This document shows positions 1 through 10,288 of a stretch of 64,000 nucleotides of DNA, piece after piece. Made by a program: the position numbers and the translations under genes. The notes beneath the pieces were generated by a model. It did not search any database. It was not told where the DNA came from and worked only from the letters and a program-made list of their open reading frames with translations. Positions within the stretch are counted from its first letter, which is position 1. Each line of letters starts with the position of its first letter. Source of the DNA: Brevundimonas mediterranea (lineage in GTDB: Bacteria; Pseudomonadota; Alphaproteobacteria; Caulobacterales; Caulobacteraceae); contig NZ_CP048751.1 in assembly GCF_011064825.1 (NCBI RefSeq), positions 1,054,001-1,118,000 of the forward strand. The letters run 5' to 3'.

Positions 1-91
1 ACCCGCCCATCATCGTCACCGCCTTGATGTCGGCCTGGATCCCGGCGCCCCCGCCGCTGTCCGACCCGGCCAGGATCAGGACCCGGCCCAT
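1..91 (-). CDS. thiD: Hydroxymethylpyrimidine/phosphomethylpyrimidine kinase, N-terminal fragment
   Basis: Only the first ~30 codons are in the window; the gene runs off the left edge. The N-terminus reads MGRVLILAGSDSGGGAGIQA, the AGSDSGGGAGIQAD signature of ThiD, which phosphorylates HMP and HMP-P in thiamine synthesis (ribokinase-like fold). An in-frame ATG at 145 would add 18 residues and would overlap the sugE stop as ATGA, suggesting translational coupling; the added residues (SPAQADARRAGGG...) look unlike the family, so I prefer the start at 91. thiC, the other HMP-branch gene, lies elsewhere in this window behind a TPP riboswitch. Confidence 0.85.
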   Translation of the reverse strand, partial: MGRVLILAGSDSGGGAGIQADIKAVTMMGG

Positions 92-141
92 TTTTCTTTC
101 GCTACCGCCGCCCGCGCGGCGGGCGTCTGCTTGAGCGGGGC

Positions 142-486
142 TCATGCGTGCGCCCCCGAGAACAGCTTCAGCCCGACGATCCCCGACACGATCAGCAGGA
201 TGCACACCGCCCGCACCGCCGTCGCCGGCTCGCCATAGACGACGATCCCCACCAGGGCCGCGCCCACGGCGCCGATCCCGGTCCAGATCGCATAGGCCGT
301 GCCGATCGGCAGCTTCTGCGTCGCCACCCACAACAGGATCATGCTGGCCGCCAGCGCGACCAGCACGCCCAGCGAGGTCAGCGGCCTTTGCAGGCTGACG
401 TTCTTCAGGCCGGACGCCCACAGCACTTCCAGCAGACCGGCGACGACCAGCGTCACCCACGGATTGATCGACATGACCCAGGACAT
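142..486 (-). CDS. sugE: SMR-family exporter, SugE/Gdx type
   Basis: A 114-residue small multidrug resistance protein with four predicted membrane helices. The first helix carries the conserved Glu in GLLEVLWASGLK, and the WAxGLK and GTAYAIWTGIGAVGAA stretches are typical of the SugE/Gdx subgroup, whose characterised members export guanidinium, rather than of EmrE-like drug exporters. It would act in the inner membrane as a dual-topology dimer driven by proton exchange. It lies downstream of the DUF486 gene (43-bp gap) and directly upstream of thiD. Met1 or Met5 could be the start. No guanidine riboswitch was recognised upstream. Confidence 0.85.
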   Translation of the reverse strand: MSWVMSINPWVTLVVAGLLEVLWASGLKNVSLQRPLTSLGVLVALAASMILLWVATQKLPIGTAYAIWTGIGAVGAALVGIVVYGEPATAVRAVCILLIVSGIVGLKLFSGAHA

Positions 487-529
487 GCCGCCCAGATGGC
501 CCAGCCGGTCCGCCGGGGCAAGCGTCGGC

Positions 530-886
530 TTACCCGCCCAGCGGCCCCTTGAAGATGAAGAAGGCCCCCAGGCCGATGAAGCCGAACCCGACCAGATGGT
601 TCACCGTCAGCTTCTCGCCCAGGTACAGCACCGAGAATCCGGCGAAGACCAGCAGGGTGATCACCTCCTGCATCGTCTTCAGCTCCGCCGCCGAATAGAC
701 CTGATGCCCGATCCGGTTGGCCGGCACCGCCAGCCAGTATTCGAAGAAGGCGATCCCCCAGCTGGCCATGACCAGCAGCCACAGCGGCTTGTGATCGAAC
801 TTCAGGTGTCCGTACCAGGCGAAGGTCATGAAGACGTTCGACAGGGCCAGCATGACGATGGGGGCGATATAGGGGCTCAGAGGCAT
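530..886 (-). CDS. DMT-like DUF486 family membrane protein
   Basis: A 118-residue protein with four hydrophobic helices and the motifs NVFMTFAWYGHLK, WGIAFFEYWLAVPANRIG and GFGFIGLGAFFIFK, which match the DUF486 family of four-helix proteins related to the drug/metabolite transporter superfamily. The substrate is unknown. It is followed by the SMR gene sugE on the same strand, so two small four-helix transporters may be co-transcribed. The length is usual for the family. The transport role is inferred from the fold; family membership is quite sure. Confidence 0.8.
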   Translation of the reverse strand: MPLSPYIAPIVMLALSNVFMTFAWYGHLKFDHKPLWLLVMASWGIAFFEYWLAVPANRIGHQVYSAAELKTMQEVITLLVFAGFSVLYLGEKLTVNHLVGFGFIGLGAFFIFKGPLGG

Positions 887-951
887 GGGCTTTGATCAGG
901 ACGACGGTTCGCTTCGCCCCTACACCGGCCGCGACCTCGCGTCGCGGGTCT

Positions 952-1788
952 TCAGCCCGCCGCCGCCACCGCGGCCAGCAGCTTCAGCGCCTGGACCGTC
1001 TCGCGCACGTCATGGACCCGCACCATCCGCGCCCCGCGCCGCGCCCCCTCCAGCGCCAGGGCCAGCGAGCCGCCCAGCCGGTCGGTCGCCTCGACCGCCG
1101 TGGGATCGACCGCCTGGATCGTCCGCTTGCGGCTGGCCGCGTACAGCACCGGGAACCCCAGCGCCGCCAGTTCGCCCAGCCGCGCCGTCAGCGCCATATT
1201 GTGCTCCAGCGTCTTGCCGAACCCGATGCCCGGGTCCAGCCAGATATTCTCCCGCGCCACCCCCGCCGCCATCGCCGCCCCGGCCCGGTCGCGCAGATAG
1301 TCCCGCACTTCCGCCACGACGTCGCCATAGCGGGGGTCGGCCTGCATGGTCCGCGGCTCGCCCTTCATGTGCATCAGCACCACCGCGCAGCCCAGCTCGG
1401 CCGCGACCGCCAGACTGTCGGGCGCCTGGCTCAGGGCCGTCACATCGTTCCACATCGTCGCCCCGGCCGCCACGGCGGCGCGGGCCACGGCGGGCTTCAT
1501 CGTATCGACGCTGATCGGCCCGCCCCAGCGGGCGCGAACCGCAGCGATCACCGGCGCGACCCGCTCGATCTCCTCGGCCTCGCCCACCGGCTCCGCCCCC
1601 GGCCGGGTGCTCTCGCCCCCGATGTCGAGCACGTCCGCCCCCTGTTCGACCAGCCGCATCGCATGGCCCACCGCCGCCGCCGTCGAGGTCCACCGTCCGC
1701 CGTCCGAGAAACTGTCCGGCGTGACGTTCACGATCCCCATGACCTGCGACAAGACGGACATCGGCGAGGTTTGACTTTCACGCTTCAT
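952..1788 (-). CDS. folP: Dihydropteroate synthase
   Basis: A 278-residue enzyme joining p-aminobenzoate to 6-hydroxymethyl-dihydropterin diphosphate in folate synthesis (cytoplasm). The family signature MGIVNVTPDSFSDGG is at residues ~17-31, followed by the second pterin-binding motif DIGGESTRPGA (~55-65), SVDTMKP (~98-104), and the C-terminal GSLALAL and VRVHDV segments. The length is normal. The start at 1788 has an AGAGGC-like ribosome binding site about 7 nt upstream; Met10 is an alternative. The next gene on this strand (DUF486) starts 65 bp downstream, so they may share a transcript. Confidence 0.95.
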   Translation of the reverse strand: MKRESQTSPMSVLSQVMGIVNVTPDSFSDGGRWTSTAAAVGHAMRLVEQGADVLDIGGESTRPGAEPVGEAEEIERVAPVIAAVRARWGGPISVDTMKPAVARAAVAAGATMWNDVTALSQAPDSLAVAAELGCAVVLMHMKGEPRTMQADPRYGDVVAEVRDYLRDRAGAAMAAGVARENIWLDPGIGFGKTLEHNMALTARLGELAALGFPVLYAASRKRTIQAVDPTAVEATDRLGGSLALALEGARRGARMVRVHDVRETVQALKLLAAVAAAG

Positions 1789-1874
1789 GAGATCAGCCTC
1801 TAGACGTGATCACCCCGCTCGTCAGCCAGGCTCGACGCCTTTCTTACGCAGGACGCCTCGTCGCAGGCGACTGA

Positions 1875-1910
1875 CCCGGAACGGCCGCGCGCCTTTCGCC
1901 CCGTTCCGGG
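1875..1910. repeat. Inverted repeat in the folP-rnk intergenic region
   Basis: The divergent gap 1789-1995 holds a 10-bp inverted repeat, CCCGGAACGG and CCGTTCCGGG, separated by 16 bp. There is no T-run on either side, so it is not a clear intrinsic terminator. It could be an operator or one of the small palindromic repeats common in this genome. No confident promoter was seen. Confidence 0.4.
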
Positions 1911-1995
1911 CGACGATCTGAAACCCGATTATCCTCAGCCTTCATGTGACGCGCGAACGCGCGCCTGCAGGCGTCTGCGATCAAAGAGCCGAACC

Positions 1996-2421
1996 ATGAC
2001 CCAATCCACCGCCCGAACCGCGTCTCCCTCGCGCCCCGACATCTTTCTCAGCGCCAGGGACCACCAGACCCTGTCGCGCCTGGTGGGCGACATGCCTGCT
2101 GAAGGCGTCGCCGGCCTGTTGCAGGAGGAGCTGGAACGCGCCGTCATCTGCGAGCCCGGCGATCGGCCCAGGGGCGCGGCGCCGCTTCACCGCTGGCTGC
2201 ACTATGTCGATGGCCGTTCGCCCCAGCCGCGCCGCATCCAGATCGTCCTGCCGAACGAGGCGGACATCGACGCAGGCAAGGTGTCCGTCCTGTCCTACGT
2301 CGGCGCCGGCCTGATCGGCCTCGTGGAGGGCCACACCATCGCCTGGACCGATCCATCGGGCGCGGACCGCCGCCTGACCCCGGTCATGATCGAGGATCCG
2401 GAAACCCCCGGCGGCGACTAA
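1996..2421 (+). CDS. rnk: Rnk-like nucleoside diphosphate kinase regulator (GreA/B C-terminal fold)
   Basis: A 141-residue protein. The N-terminal ~55 residues match the Rnk N-terminal helical region (DHQTLSRLVG, LLQEELERAVI). The C-terminal half is a GreA/GreB C-terminal-type FKBP-like domain (RRIQIVLPNEAD, GKVSVLSYVGAGLIGLVEGHTIAW). E. coli Rnk binds RNA polymerase near the secondary channel and affects nucleotide pools. The gene is monocistronic; its stop overlaps by 4 bp the stop of the convergent winged-helix gene. The symbol is by family resemblance only. Confidence 0.75.
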   Translation: MTQSTARTASPSRPDIFLSARDHQTLSRLVGDMPAEGVAGLLQEELERAVICEPGDRPRGAAPLHRWLHYVDGRSPQPRRIQIVLPNEADIDAGKVSVLSYVGAGLIGLVEGHTIAWTDPSGADRRLTPVMIEDPETPGGD

Positions 2422-2714
2422 CGCCCGATCAGCCCGCCCAGCGCCTCCAGATAGCCGGCGAAGGCCTTGCGGCCCTCGGGGGTGATCGACACCCGCGTCA
2501 GGGGCTTGTTGTTGACGAAGCTCTTGGCCACGGCGACGTAGCCGGCTTCCTCCAGCTTCTTGATGTGGACCGACAGATTGCCCTGGGTCGCCTCCAGCAC
2601 CGTCTTCAGCTCGGTGAAGTCAGCGGCCTCGGCGTCTGCCAGATAGACCATGATCCCCAGCCGCATGCGGCCGTGGATGACCTCGTCGATCCGCCCCAGG
2701 TCGTTCAGCCCCAT
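2418..2714 (-). CDS. Winged-helix DNA-binding transcriptional regulator (ArsR/MarR-like)
   Basis: A compact 98-residue regulator. LGRIDEVIHGRMRLGIMVYLAD is followed by a helix-turn-helix (FTELKTVLEATQGNLSVHIKKLEEAGYV) and a wing (FVNNKPLTRVSITPEGRKAFAGYL), as in the small winged-helix proteins related to ArsR/PadR (HTH_34 type). There is no effector domain and no metal-binding Cys/His cluster. It starts 3 bp after the stop of the membrane-protein gene at 2718-3371, so the two are almost certainly one operon; such regulator/membrane-protein pairs are frequent in Proteobacteria. The target is unknown. Confidence 0.8.
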   Translation of the reverse strand: MGLNDLGRIDEVIHGRMRLGIMVYLADAEAADFTELKTVLEATQGNLSVHIKKLEEAGYVAVAKSFVNNKPLTRVSITPEGRKAFAGYLEALGGLIGR

Positions 2715-2717
2715 GGG

Positions 2718-3371
2718 TCAGCCGGCGTCCGCATCGACGGTGCGCTTCTTCAGCGCCTCGCGGGTGATGATCCAGCCCGGTCCCGCGAACAGCAGGAACA
2801 GCGCCGCCGTGGCGACATACAGATAGACCAGCGGCTGGCGCACCAGCAGCCCCAAGGCCACTGCCGTCGCCCATCCTCCCAGCGACGCCGCCAGCATCCA
2901 GCCCTTCTTCTTCAGGGTCCAGGCCACATACCAAGCCGCTGACTGAAGGGCGAAGATCATGGCCGGGTAATAGAGCCAGACGGCGAAATCCCCGTCCCGC
3001 GCCGCGCCGAAGCCGAAGACGATAATGATGGCCAGATTGGCCATGCCCGCCCCGCTGAAGGCCGCGTTCAGGGTCCGGGTCACGATGGGGCTGGCCTTGG
3101 GTCGCTTGCGGTCCTCGCGGATGGCCCAGACCATCACCACCAGGAAGGCGATGGTGATCCCGGCGACGAAGCCCAGGCTGACCGGGCCCGGCCAGCGGAC
3201 CACGCCTAGCGACTGGCCGATGTGAACCAGGCACTGCAGGCCGTACAACAGGCCGCCGGCCAGATACATGACGCCCATGGTCAGGGTCGCGCGCGGATCG
3301 CCCCCGCCCTGGACGATGGACCTCAGGAAGGCCAGATCGGCCTCGGGCGTGCTGCGGGACGTGTCGATCAT
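2718..3371 (-). CDS. Multispanning membrane protein of unknown function
   Basis: A 217-residue protein with about six hydrophobic segments (e.g. LTMGVMYLAGGLLYGLQCLV, GFVAGITIAFLVVMVWAI, LYVATAALFLLFAGPGWIIT) after a soluble ~30-residue N-terminus. No catalytic or transport motif was recognised. It is the first gene of a two-gene unit with the winged-helix regulator at 2418-2714, which suggests that the regulator controls it or senses something linked to it. Confidence 0.75.
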   Translation of the reverse strand: MIDTSRSTPEADLAFLRSIVQGGGDPRATLTMGVMYLAGGLLYGLQCLVHIGQSLGVVRWPGPVSLGFVAGITIAFLVVMVWAIREDRKRPKASPIVTRTLNAAFSGAGMANLAIIIVFGFGAARDGDFAVWLYYPAMIFALQSAAWYVAWTLKKKGWMLAASLGGWATAVALGLLVRQPLVYLYVATAALFLLFAGPGWIITREALKKRTVDADAG

Positions 3372-3431
3372 CGATGATTCCTCTGCGGCGGGCGCGTTCC
3401 TCGGATGGACGCAGCCGTGGGGGTTGGCAAG

Positions 3432-4556
3432 CTATTCGGCGGGTGACAGAGCGGGCGCGGGGCTGCGCCGCCAGGAAACCCGGCGGCCGTTCAGCCAGCG
3501 GCCCATGAAGCTATGGCGGATCAGAAGTTCATAGCTGGCCAGCGAGACGGTCAGCACCCCGCCGACGACCAGCGCCAGCTTGACCGGCCACGCCATGGCC
3601 CAGCTGTGTCCCCCGAAGAACCGCAGCGCCAGGGCCACGGCCGCAAAGACCGAGGCATAGGTCGCGACGCCGAACGCCGCCGCCGTCATCGCCTTGGTCG
3701 CCGGATCGGTCATCGGGACCAGATGCGGGTCCGGCCCGCCCGCCAGCATCAGGGCTGTGGTTCCGGCTCCCATCGCCAGGCCCAGATAGGCCGGCCACCA
3801 GGCCTGTATGCGGCCCAGCAGGTCACGCCGACGATCCAGCAGGGCGCCGAAGCCGAAGGCCAGGCCGAACCCGACCAGGGCCGACATATTGGGGATCAGG
3901 CCCGCATCCGGCGTCGGCACGCCGAAGAAGGCGATCCAATTCGGCTGGAACCACAGGGCCAGCGCGAGCGGCGCCCCCAGGACGAACGGTCCCCACGGGC
4001 CGATCAGGCCGGTCGTGATACCGTCGATCACCCTCCCCCAGGCGCCGCTCCGGTCCAGCGCGGCGAAAGGCGCCCTTAGAACCAGAAGGGCGACATAGAA
4101 GATCAGCAGCACCCACAGGAACCACAGATGGGTCAATGGGATGTTGGTCCAGTCATATTCAGGCGTCGGCGGCGCATCGGCGGCCGTCATGCCCTGCAGG
4201 CCCGCGTTCCAGATCAGCACCACGACGATGGCTGTCAGCACCGGCCCCCAGAAGACGGCCAGCGGCGCAGCGATCCGGGCCAGGCGGTTCTTCACGAACC
4301 CCCACACGCCCGCGCGCGCCAGCATCATGTGGGCGAACAGACCGGCGATCAGGAAGAAGGTCGTCATCCGGAACAGGTGGATGACGAAGAACAGCCCGCT
4401 GGCCCACACCGACCGCTGGTCGTCGCCGACGATCCAGATCTGCGTCGGAAAGAAGGACATCGAGCCGTGGAGCACCACGCCCAAGAGCAAGGCCGCGCCT
4501 CTCAGCGCGTCAAGCCCGTGAAGACGCTCGGATGAACCCGTCTCTGACATCGACAT
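3432..4556 (-). CDS. Acyltransferase 3 family membrane protein (OpgC/glucan-modification type)
   Basis: About 374 residues from the chosen start. It has roughly ten predicted helices and the acyltransferase-3 N-terminal pattern LHGLDALRGAALLLGVVLHGSMSFFP (R/H catalytic region), then LTHLWFLWVLLIFY and ending in LASYELLIRHSFMGRWLNGR. Such enzymes transfer acyl groups to periplasmic glucans or surface polysaccharides. I chose the ATG at 4556 because GGGAG lies 7 nt upstream; a longer frame to 4610 has no ribosome binding site. It appears monocistronic. The substrate cannot be told from sequence. Confidence 0.85.
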   Translation of the reverse strand: MSMSETGSSERLHGLDALRGAALLLGVVLHGSMSFFPTQIWIVGDDQRSVWASGLFFVIHLFRMTTFFLIAGLFAHMMLARAGVWGFVKNRLARIAAPLAVFWGPVLTAIVVVLIWNAGLQGMTAADAPPTPEYDWTNIPLTHLWFLWVLLIFYVALLVLRAPFAALDRSGAWGRVIDGITTGLIGPWGPFVLGAPLALALWFQPNWIAFFGVPTPDAGLIPNMSALVGFGLAFGFGALLDRRRDLLGRIQAWWPAYLGLAMGAGTTALMLAGGPDPHLVPMTDPATKAMTAAAFGVATYASVFAAVALALRFFGGHSWAMAWPVKLALVVGGVLTVSLASYELLIRHSFMGRWLNGRRVSWRRSPAPALSPAE

Positions 4557-4675
4557 GACGCTCTCCCGTTCTGGATAACACTGTATGTCATAGACTAGTC
4601 TGTATTGCAAACTAGTTCACAGGAATCCTAACGCTGCTTGTCGGACTGGGGCGATGGGTGTGGCGACGCAGGCAA

Positions 4676-4709
4676 AGAAAAACCCGCCGGGAGATCGCTC
4701 CCGGCGGGT
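4676..4709 (-). terminator. Intrinsic terminator downstream of ftsH
   Basis: On the minus strand an 11-bp GC stem (CCCGCCGGGAG with CTCCCGGCGGG, 4-nt loop) is followed directly by TTTTTCTTT. It lies about 140 nt past the ftsH stop and closes the long tol-pal/tilS/ftsH strand. The palindromic repeat at 4723-4826 sits between it and ftsH. Confidence 0.8.
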
Positions 4710-4722
4710 TCATTCAACATCG

Positions 4723-4826
4723 TCATCCTCGGGCTCGACCCGAGGACCGGATGTTCAACCGCGTTGCGTCAAAGGCGACGCACAGCCTGATCCCGCGCCG
4801 ATCCTCGGGTCAGGCCCGAGGATGAT
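4723..4826. repeat. Palindromic intergenic repeat
   Basis: Nested inverted arms: TCATCCTCGGGC and GCCCGAGGATGA form the outer pair, and each arm is itself a small hairpin (CTCGGGctcgacCCGAG and CCTCGGGtcaggCCCGAGG). It lies between ftsH and its terminator, so it is carried in the ftsH 3' UTR. It is REP-like in organisation, as are the elements at 17740, 18503 and 42793. Confidence 0.7.
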
Positions 4827-4849
4827 GGAGAGAACGGAGACATCCCGCC

Positions 4850-6810
<1,961 letters not shown>

Positions 6811-6814
<4 letters not shown>

Positions 6815-8160
6815 TGAGGTCCTCGGTCGTCCGCCGGCCCGGATTGAGCCCACGGTCTGGATTGTCTGTCACCGAAAATAGGCGCTTCGGCTGCGTTACG
6901 CCATGGCGGCGCAATCAGATCGTCTTCATGCGTCGTTTCGTCCAGCGCCAGCCTGAGCCGTTCCGCGACAAGCTCGCGCCGTTCGACCCCCGCGCCTGCA
7001 AGAACCGGCCCGGCCTGGCCGTCCCGGATCAGGACGGGCGCCGCCCCCCGCGCCGCCGCCGGCGCCCGGTTCACCGCCGCTCGATCCGCCGCCGACAGGG
7101 CCGACAGCCGCCCCCGCGCCGGGGCGACCGACCAGCCGGCCCCCGACGCCCGAAAGGCGAACCGGCCGTCCCACACCGCCTCGACGCCGGGATGCAGCAA
7201 CAGCGGCGGCGGCGCGCGGCGCGCCAGTTCCCCGGCCTCGCGCATCAGCAGAATCGTCTCGCCGTCCGCCTCGACCCGCGCCCCGCACAGGGCGGCGGCG
7301 AAATCCTCGCCCACCTGCAGCCGTTGCATCAGCCGGTCCAGCCGATCCCCGCGCGGCGGCGTCGCCCCGCCGCCGACACAGACCAGGGCCGCCGCCAGCC
7401 CCCTGGCCCGCACGTCGCGCGCGATCCGCACCGTCCCGTCGTGGTTCGCCGTGATCCCTTCGGACGACGGGCGGTCCCGCCCCGCCGCCGCCCCGTCCGG
7501 AACCGTCCCCGCCAGCGCCCGCCGCGCGCGGCTGCGGCCGAAGCGGGGGTCGGCGTTGGCAGGATCCTCGATCCACTCCGCCCCCTGCCCGGCCAGCCAG
7601 GCCCGCAAGGTCTCGCGGCGTTCATCCAGCAGGGGCCGCAACAGCATCAGGCCCCGCCCCTCGGGCCAGACCGGCGACGGCGACCATTCGCGCACCCGCC
7701 CCAGGGTCGAGCCCTCGGCCCGCATCAGATCCGCCTCCGCGATGTCGTCGGCCGTATGGGCGAACAGCACGACCCGCGCCCCGATCGCCCGCGCCGCCTC
7801 GGCGATCAGCCGATGACGCGCCGCCCGCGCCGCCGCCGTCAGTCCGGTCGCGGGCTTGTCCCCGTCCCAGACCAGTCCGCGCCAGTCCGCGCCCGCCGCC
7901 CGCGCCGCCTCGCCCGCAAACCGGGTCCAGTCGGCGCTGGCCGGGTTCAGTCGGTGATCAACGCTCAAGGCCGTCAGCGGCCGCCCTCGCGCCCTGGCCC
8001 AGGCGGCGGCCAGTCTCAACAGGGCGATGGAATCCCCCCCGCCCGACAGGGCCAGGGCGACCGGCTGGGGGGCGTCAGAACTCAGCCGCCGATCCAGCCG
8101 CGCAAAGACCCGAGCGACAAGGCCCGTATCGGTTCCGTCGATCCCGGGCCTCAGCTGCAC
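6811..8160 (-). CDS. tilS: tRNA(Ile)-lysidine synthetase
   Basis: A 449-residue N-type ATP pyrophosphatase that converts C34 of the CAU-anticodon tRNA to lysidine, changing its identity from Met to Ile. The PP-loop SGGGDSIAL is at residues ~39-47; [34 protein letters not shown] and [17 protein letters not shown] are family motifs. The C-terminal half is divergent and Ala/Arg/Gly-rich. It overlaps the cpoB 3' end by 10 bp and the ftsH start by 4 bp, so cpoB-tilS-ftsH is one translationally coupled block. Confidence 0.93.
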
Positions 8161-8999
8161 CCGTTGGCGGTCTTCATCTGGGTCGCGCGGGCCTTCAGCG
8201 TGTCCGAGGCGGCGGGCGCATAGCGGCGCGTGAACTCGCCCAGGGCCGCGCAGCCCTGGGTCTTGCGGTTGGTGGCGAACAGGGCGTCGGCCAGTTTCAG
8301 CGTCGTATCGGCGGCCCAGCCGATGCGCGGCCAGTCCTTCAGGGCGGCGGCGTAGAAGGGCACGGCGCCGGCCTTGTCGTTCGACGAGGCGCGGATGTCG
8401 CCCAGACGGGAATTGGCCTCGCGCGCCTGGGGCGTGTCGGGCCAGGCGGCGACCACGGTTTCAAGCGCCCGCGCGCCGCGCGCTCGGTCGCTGCTCATCA
8501 GCTGCACCGCCGCGGCCAGATCCTGGGCTGCGTCGCCGGTCGGGGAATGGGCTTCGATGGGGGCGTTCAGCTCGGCCGCCGTCTCCAGCTTCTCGATCCG
8601 GGCCTCGGCGTCCAGCAGCCGGGCGCGCAGGGCGGCGGTGTCGCGCTGGGCCTCGTCCAGCTGGAAGGTCAGCCGCTCGTTGTCGCCGTTGATGCGGCGC
8701 ACCGTGGCTTCCAGGTCCTCAAGACGCTGGTTCATCAGGCCGAACTGGCCCTGCAGGGTGACGACCTCTGGGTCGGGCTCGACCAGCACCGGCTCGCCGG
8801 CGGCGTTGCGCTGGGTCAGGGCGCGCTCCAGCCGACGGACATTGCGATCCAGCTGTTCCAGCCGGCGCTTGTCCCATTCGATCGGCTGCATGATGTTCGG
8901 CGCCGCCTGCTGGGCGACGGCGCCCCCGGCGATCAGGACCAGGCCGACGGCCGTGGCGGCGAAGGCGCGGCTGCGCATGAAGGAGAGCTTGAAGGTCAT
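8151..8999 (-). CDS. cpoB: Tol-Pal system protein CpoB (YbgF), cell division coordinator
   Basis: A 282-residue periplasmic protein. A signal peptide (MTFKLSFMRSRAFAATAVGL... to about AVAQQ) is followed by an N-terminal coiled coil (~45-150, e.g. RLEQLDRNVRRLERAL and heptads around RLEDLEATVRRI) and a C-terminal TPR-like domain (AAVQLMSSDRARGARALETVVAAWPDT... ADALFATNRKTQGCAALGEF). CpoB links peptidoglycan synthesis with Tol-driven outer-membrane constriction. The usual neighbour is pal; here a DUF3667 gene intervenes. Confidence 0.9.
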   Translation of the reverse strand: MTFKLSFMRSRAFAATAVGLVLIAGGAVAQQAAPNIMQPIEWDKRRLEQLDRNVRRLERALTQRNAAGEPVLVEPDPEVVTLQGQFGLMNQRLEDLEATVRRINGDNERLTFQLDEAQRDTAALRARLLDAEARIEKLETAAELNAPIEAHSPTGDAAQDLAAAVQLMSSDRARGARALETVVAAWPDTPQAREANSRLGDIRASSNDKAGAVPFYAAALKDWPRIGWAADTTLKLADALFATNRKTQGCAALGEFTRRYAPAASDTLKARATQMKTANGCS

Positions 9000-9042
9000 G
9001 GGTCGCTAGGTTCCACCGATTTGGGGCCGCCGCAAGGCAGGG

Positions 9043-10179
9043 TCAGTGCCCCAGCCCCAGATAGACGATGGCCATGACGAACAGGCCGATCACGATGTTG
9101 CAGAAGAACAGCAGCAGGACCGTCCGCCACAGGGCCGAAAAGATCGACAGACTGTACGCCCCCTTCAGCTGGGCGAACACATGGACGGGGATGGCGGCCA
9201 CGCCGATGGCGGTGACCAGTCCCCCCAGCGGGCCGTTTATCGTTCTGGCCAGGACGATGACCATCAACAGCAGGGCCATGAAGGTCAGCGAATACAGCAC
9301 GAACACCCCATGATCATACAGGGTGAAGCCGCGTCGCCACAGGAACAGCAAGGCCAGGAACGGGATCGAGAACGGCACCAGCAGGAAGGCGAACTTGTAC
9401 ATCGTCTGCTGCAGCTTGTAGAGGGCCAGGTCCGGGTTCTGGAGTTTTTTCAAGACTGTAGCCCCGAACCCGTGGTCATCCTTGTCGGCCTCGTGGCCCA
9501 TGACCTTCAGCTTGGTCGTGCCGCCCGACACATCCTCGCCCGAGGCGATGTCCTTGATGCTGGCCTGCCAGCTGCCCGGCTTGAGCCCGTCGGCCCGCCC
9601 CTGGCTCTGCTCGGTTTCCAGTCGCGCCAGCGCCGCGCGCTTCTGCGCCACCAGGGCCTCGCCGGCCTTGATCCCCATGTCGGCCATGCCGGAGGGGTCG
9701 CTGGCGGCTTCGGCGCGGGCCTCGGCCAGACCGCGCTCCGCCTCGAGCAATTCCTGACGCTGCTCCTGAATGTCGCCGGCCAGCACCACGGGCGCCGACG
9801 GCTGGGGCATGAAGCTCAGCGCGAAGAACATGACGAACAGGGTGAACAGGAAGATCGCCAGCGGCGACACATAGCGGGTCCGCCGGCCCTCCACCCATTC
9901 CCGCGTCAGCCGGCCGGGATTGAAGGCCAGCAGCGGCAGGGTCCGCCAGACGCGGGCGTCGAAATGCATGACCCCGTGCAACAGCTCCTCGCCCAGGTGC
10001 AGCAAGGTGCGGTGCACATGGGTCGCCTGGCCGCAGTTGGCGCAGAAATTCCCGCTGGTCGCCGCGCCGCAGTCGGAACAGACGCCATGCCCCGCCTCGC
10101 CCGCATGCCCCGTCGGCTTCTCGACCGCCCCCGCGATCAGTCCCCCGGTGATCGCGCCACCGGCCCCTTCGATATCCAA
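9043..10179 (-). CDS. DUF3667 family membrane protein with N-terminal zinc-ribbon-like motif
   Basis: 378 residues. Near the N-terminus CSDCGAATSGNFCANCGQ gives two CxxC pairs ~10 residues apart, a zinc ribbon as in DUF3667. HLGEELLHGVMHFDARVWRTLPLLAFNPGRLTREWVEGRRTRYVSPLAIFLF is the conserved block. Three to five helices follow, separated by a charged, probably coiled segment (QEQRQELLEAERGLAEARAE). Function unknown; often found near envelope genes. It is inserted between pal (with its own terminator at 10229) and cpoB, so it needs its own promoter in the short gap 10180-10228 or further upstream. Confidence 0.8.
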   Translation of the reverse strand: MDIEGAGGAITGGLIAGAVEKPTGHAGEAGHGVCSDCGAATSGNFCANCGQATHVHRTLLHLGEELLHGVMHFDARVWRTLPLLAFNPGRLTREWVEGRRTRYVSPLAIFLFTLFVMFFALSFMPQPSAPVVLAGDIQEQRQELLEAERGLAEARAEAASDPSGMADMGIKAGEALVAQKRAALARLETEQSQGRADGLKPGSWQASIKDIASGEDVSGGTTKLKVMGHEADKDDHGFGATVLKKLQNPDLALYKLQQTMYKFAFLLVPFSIPFLALLFLWRRGFTLYDHGVFVLYSLTFMALLLMVIVLARTINGPLGGLVTAIGVAAIPVHVFAQLKGAYSLSIFSALWRTVLLLFFCNIVIGLFVMAIVYLGLGH

Positions 10180-10228
10180 ACGCCAATCCCCCGATCGAAT
10201 CCGCCGCCACCTTGATCACCCGGCAGGC

Positions 10229-10263
10229 AAAAAGAAAGAGGCGCCGGCCTTGGCCGACGCCTC
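10229..10263 (-). terminator. Intrinsic terminator after pal
   Basis: On the minus strand GAGGCGTCGGCC and GGCCGGCGCCTC (one mismatch, 2-nt loop) form a strong hairpin followed by TTTCTTTTT. It lies 25 nt past the pal stop, and separates tolB-pal from DUF3667-cpoB-tilS-ftsH. Confidence 0.85.
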
Positions 10264-10288
10264 CATCCGTCTCGTCCGGCCAGTCGTC

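Noticed and set aside
1875..1910. Inverted repeat as a terminator of folP or rnk
   Set aside because: It lies in a divergent gap upstream of both genes and lacks a T-run on either strand.
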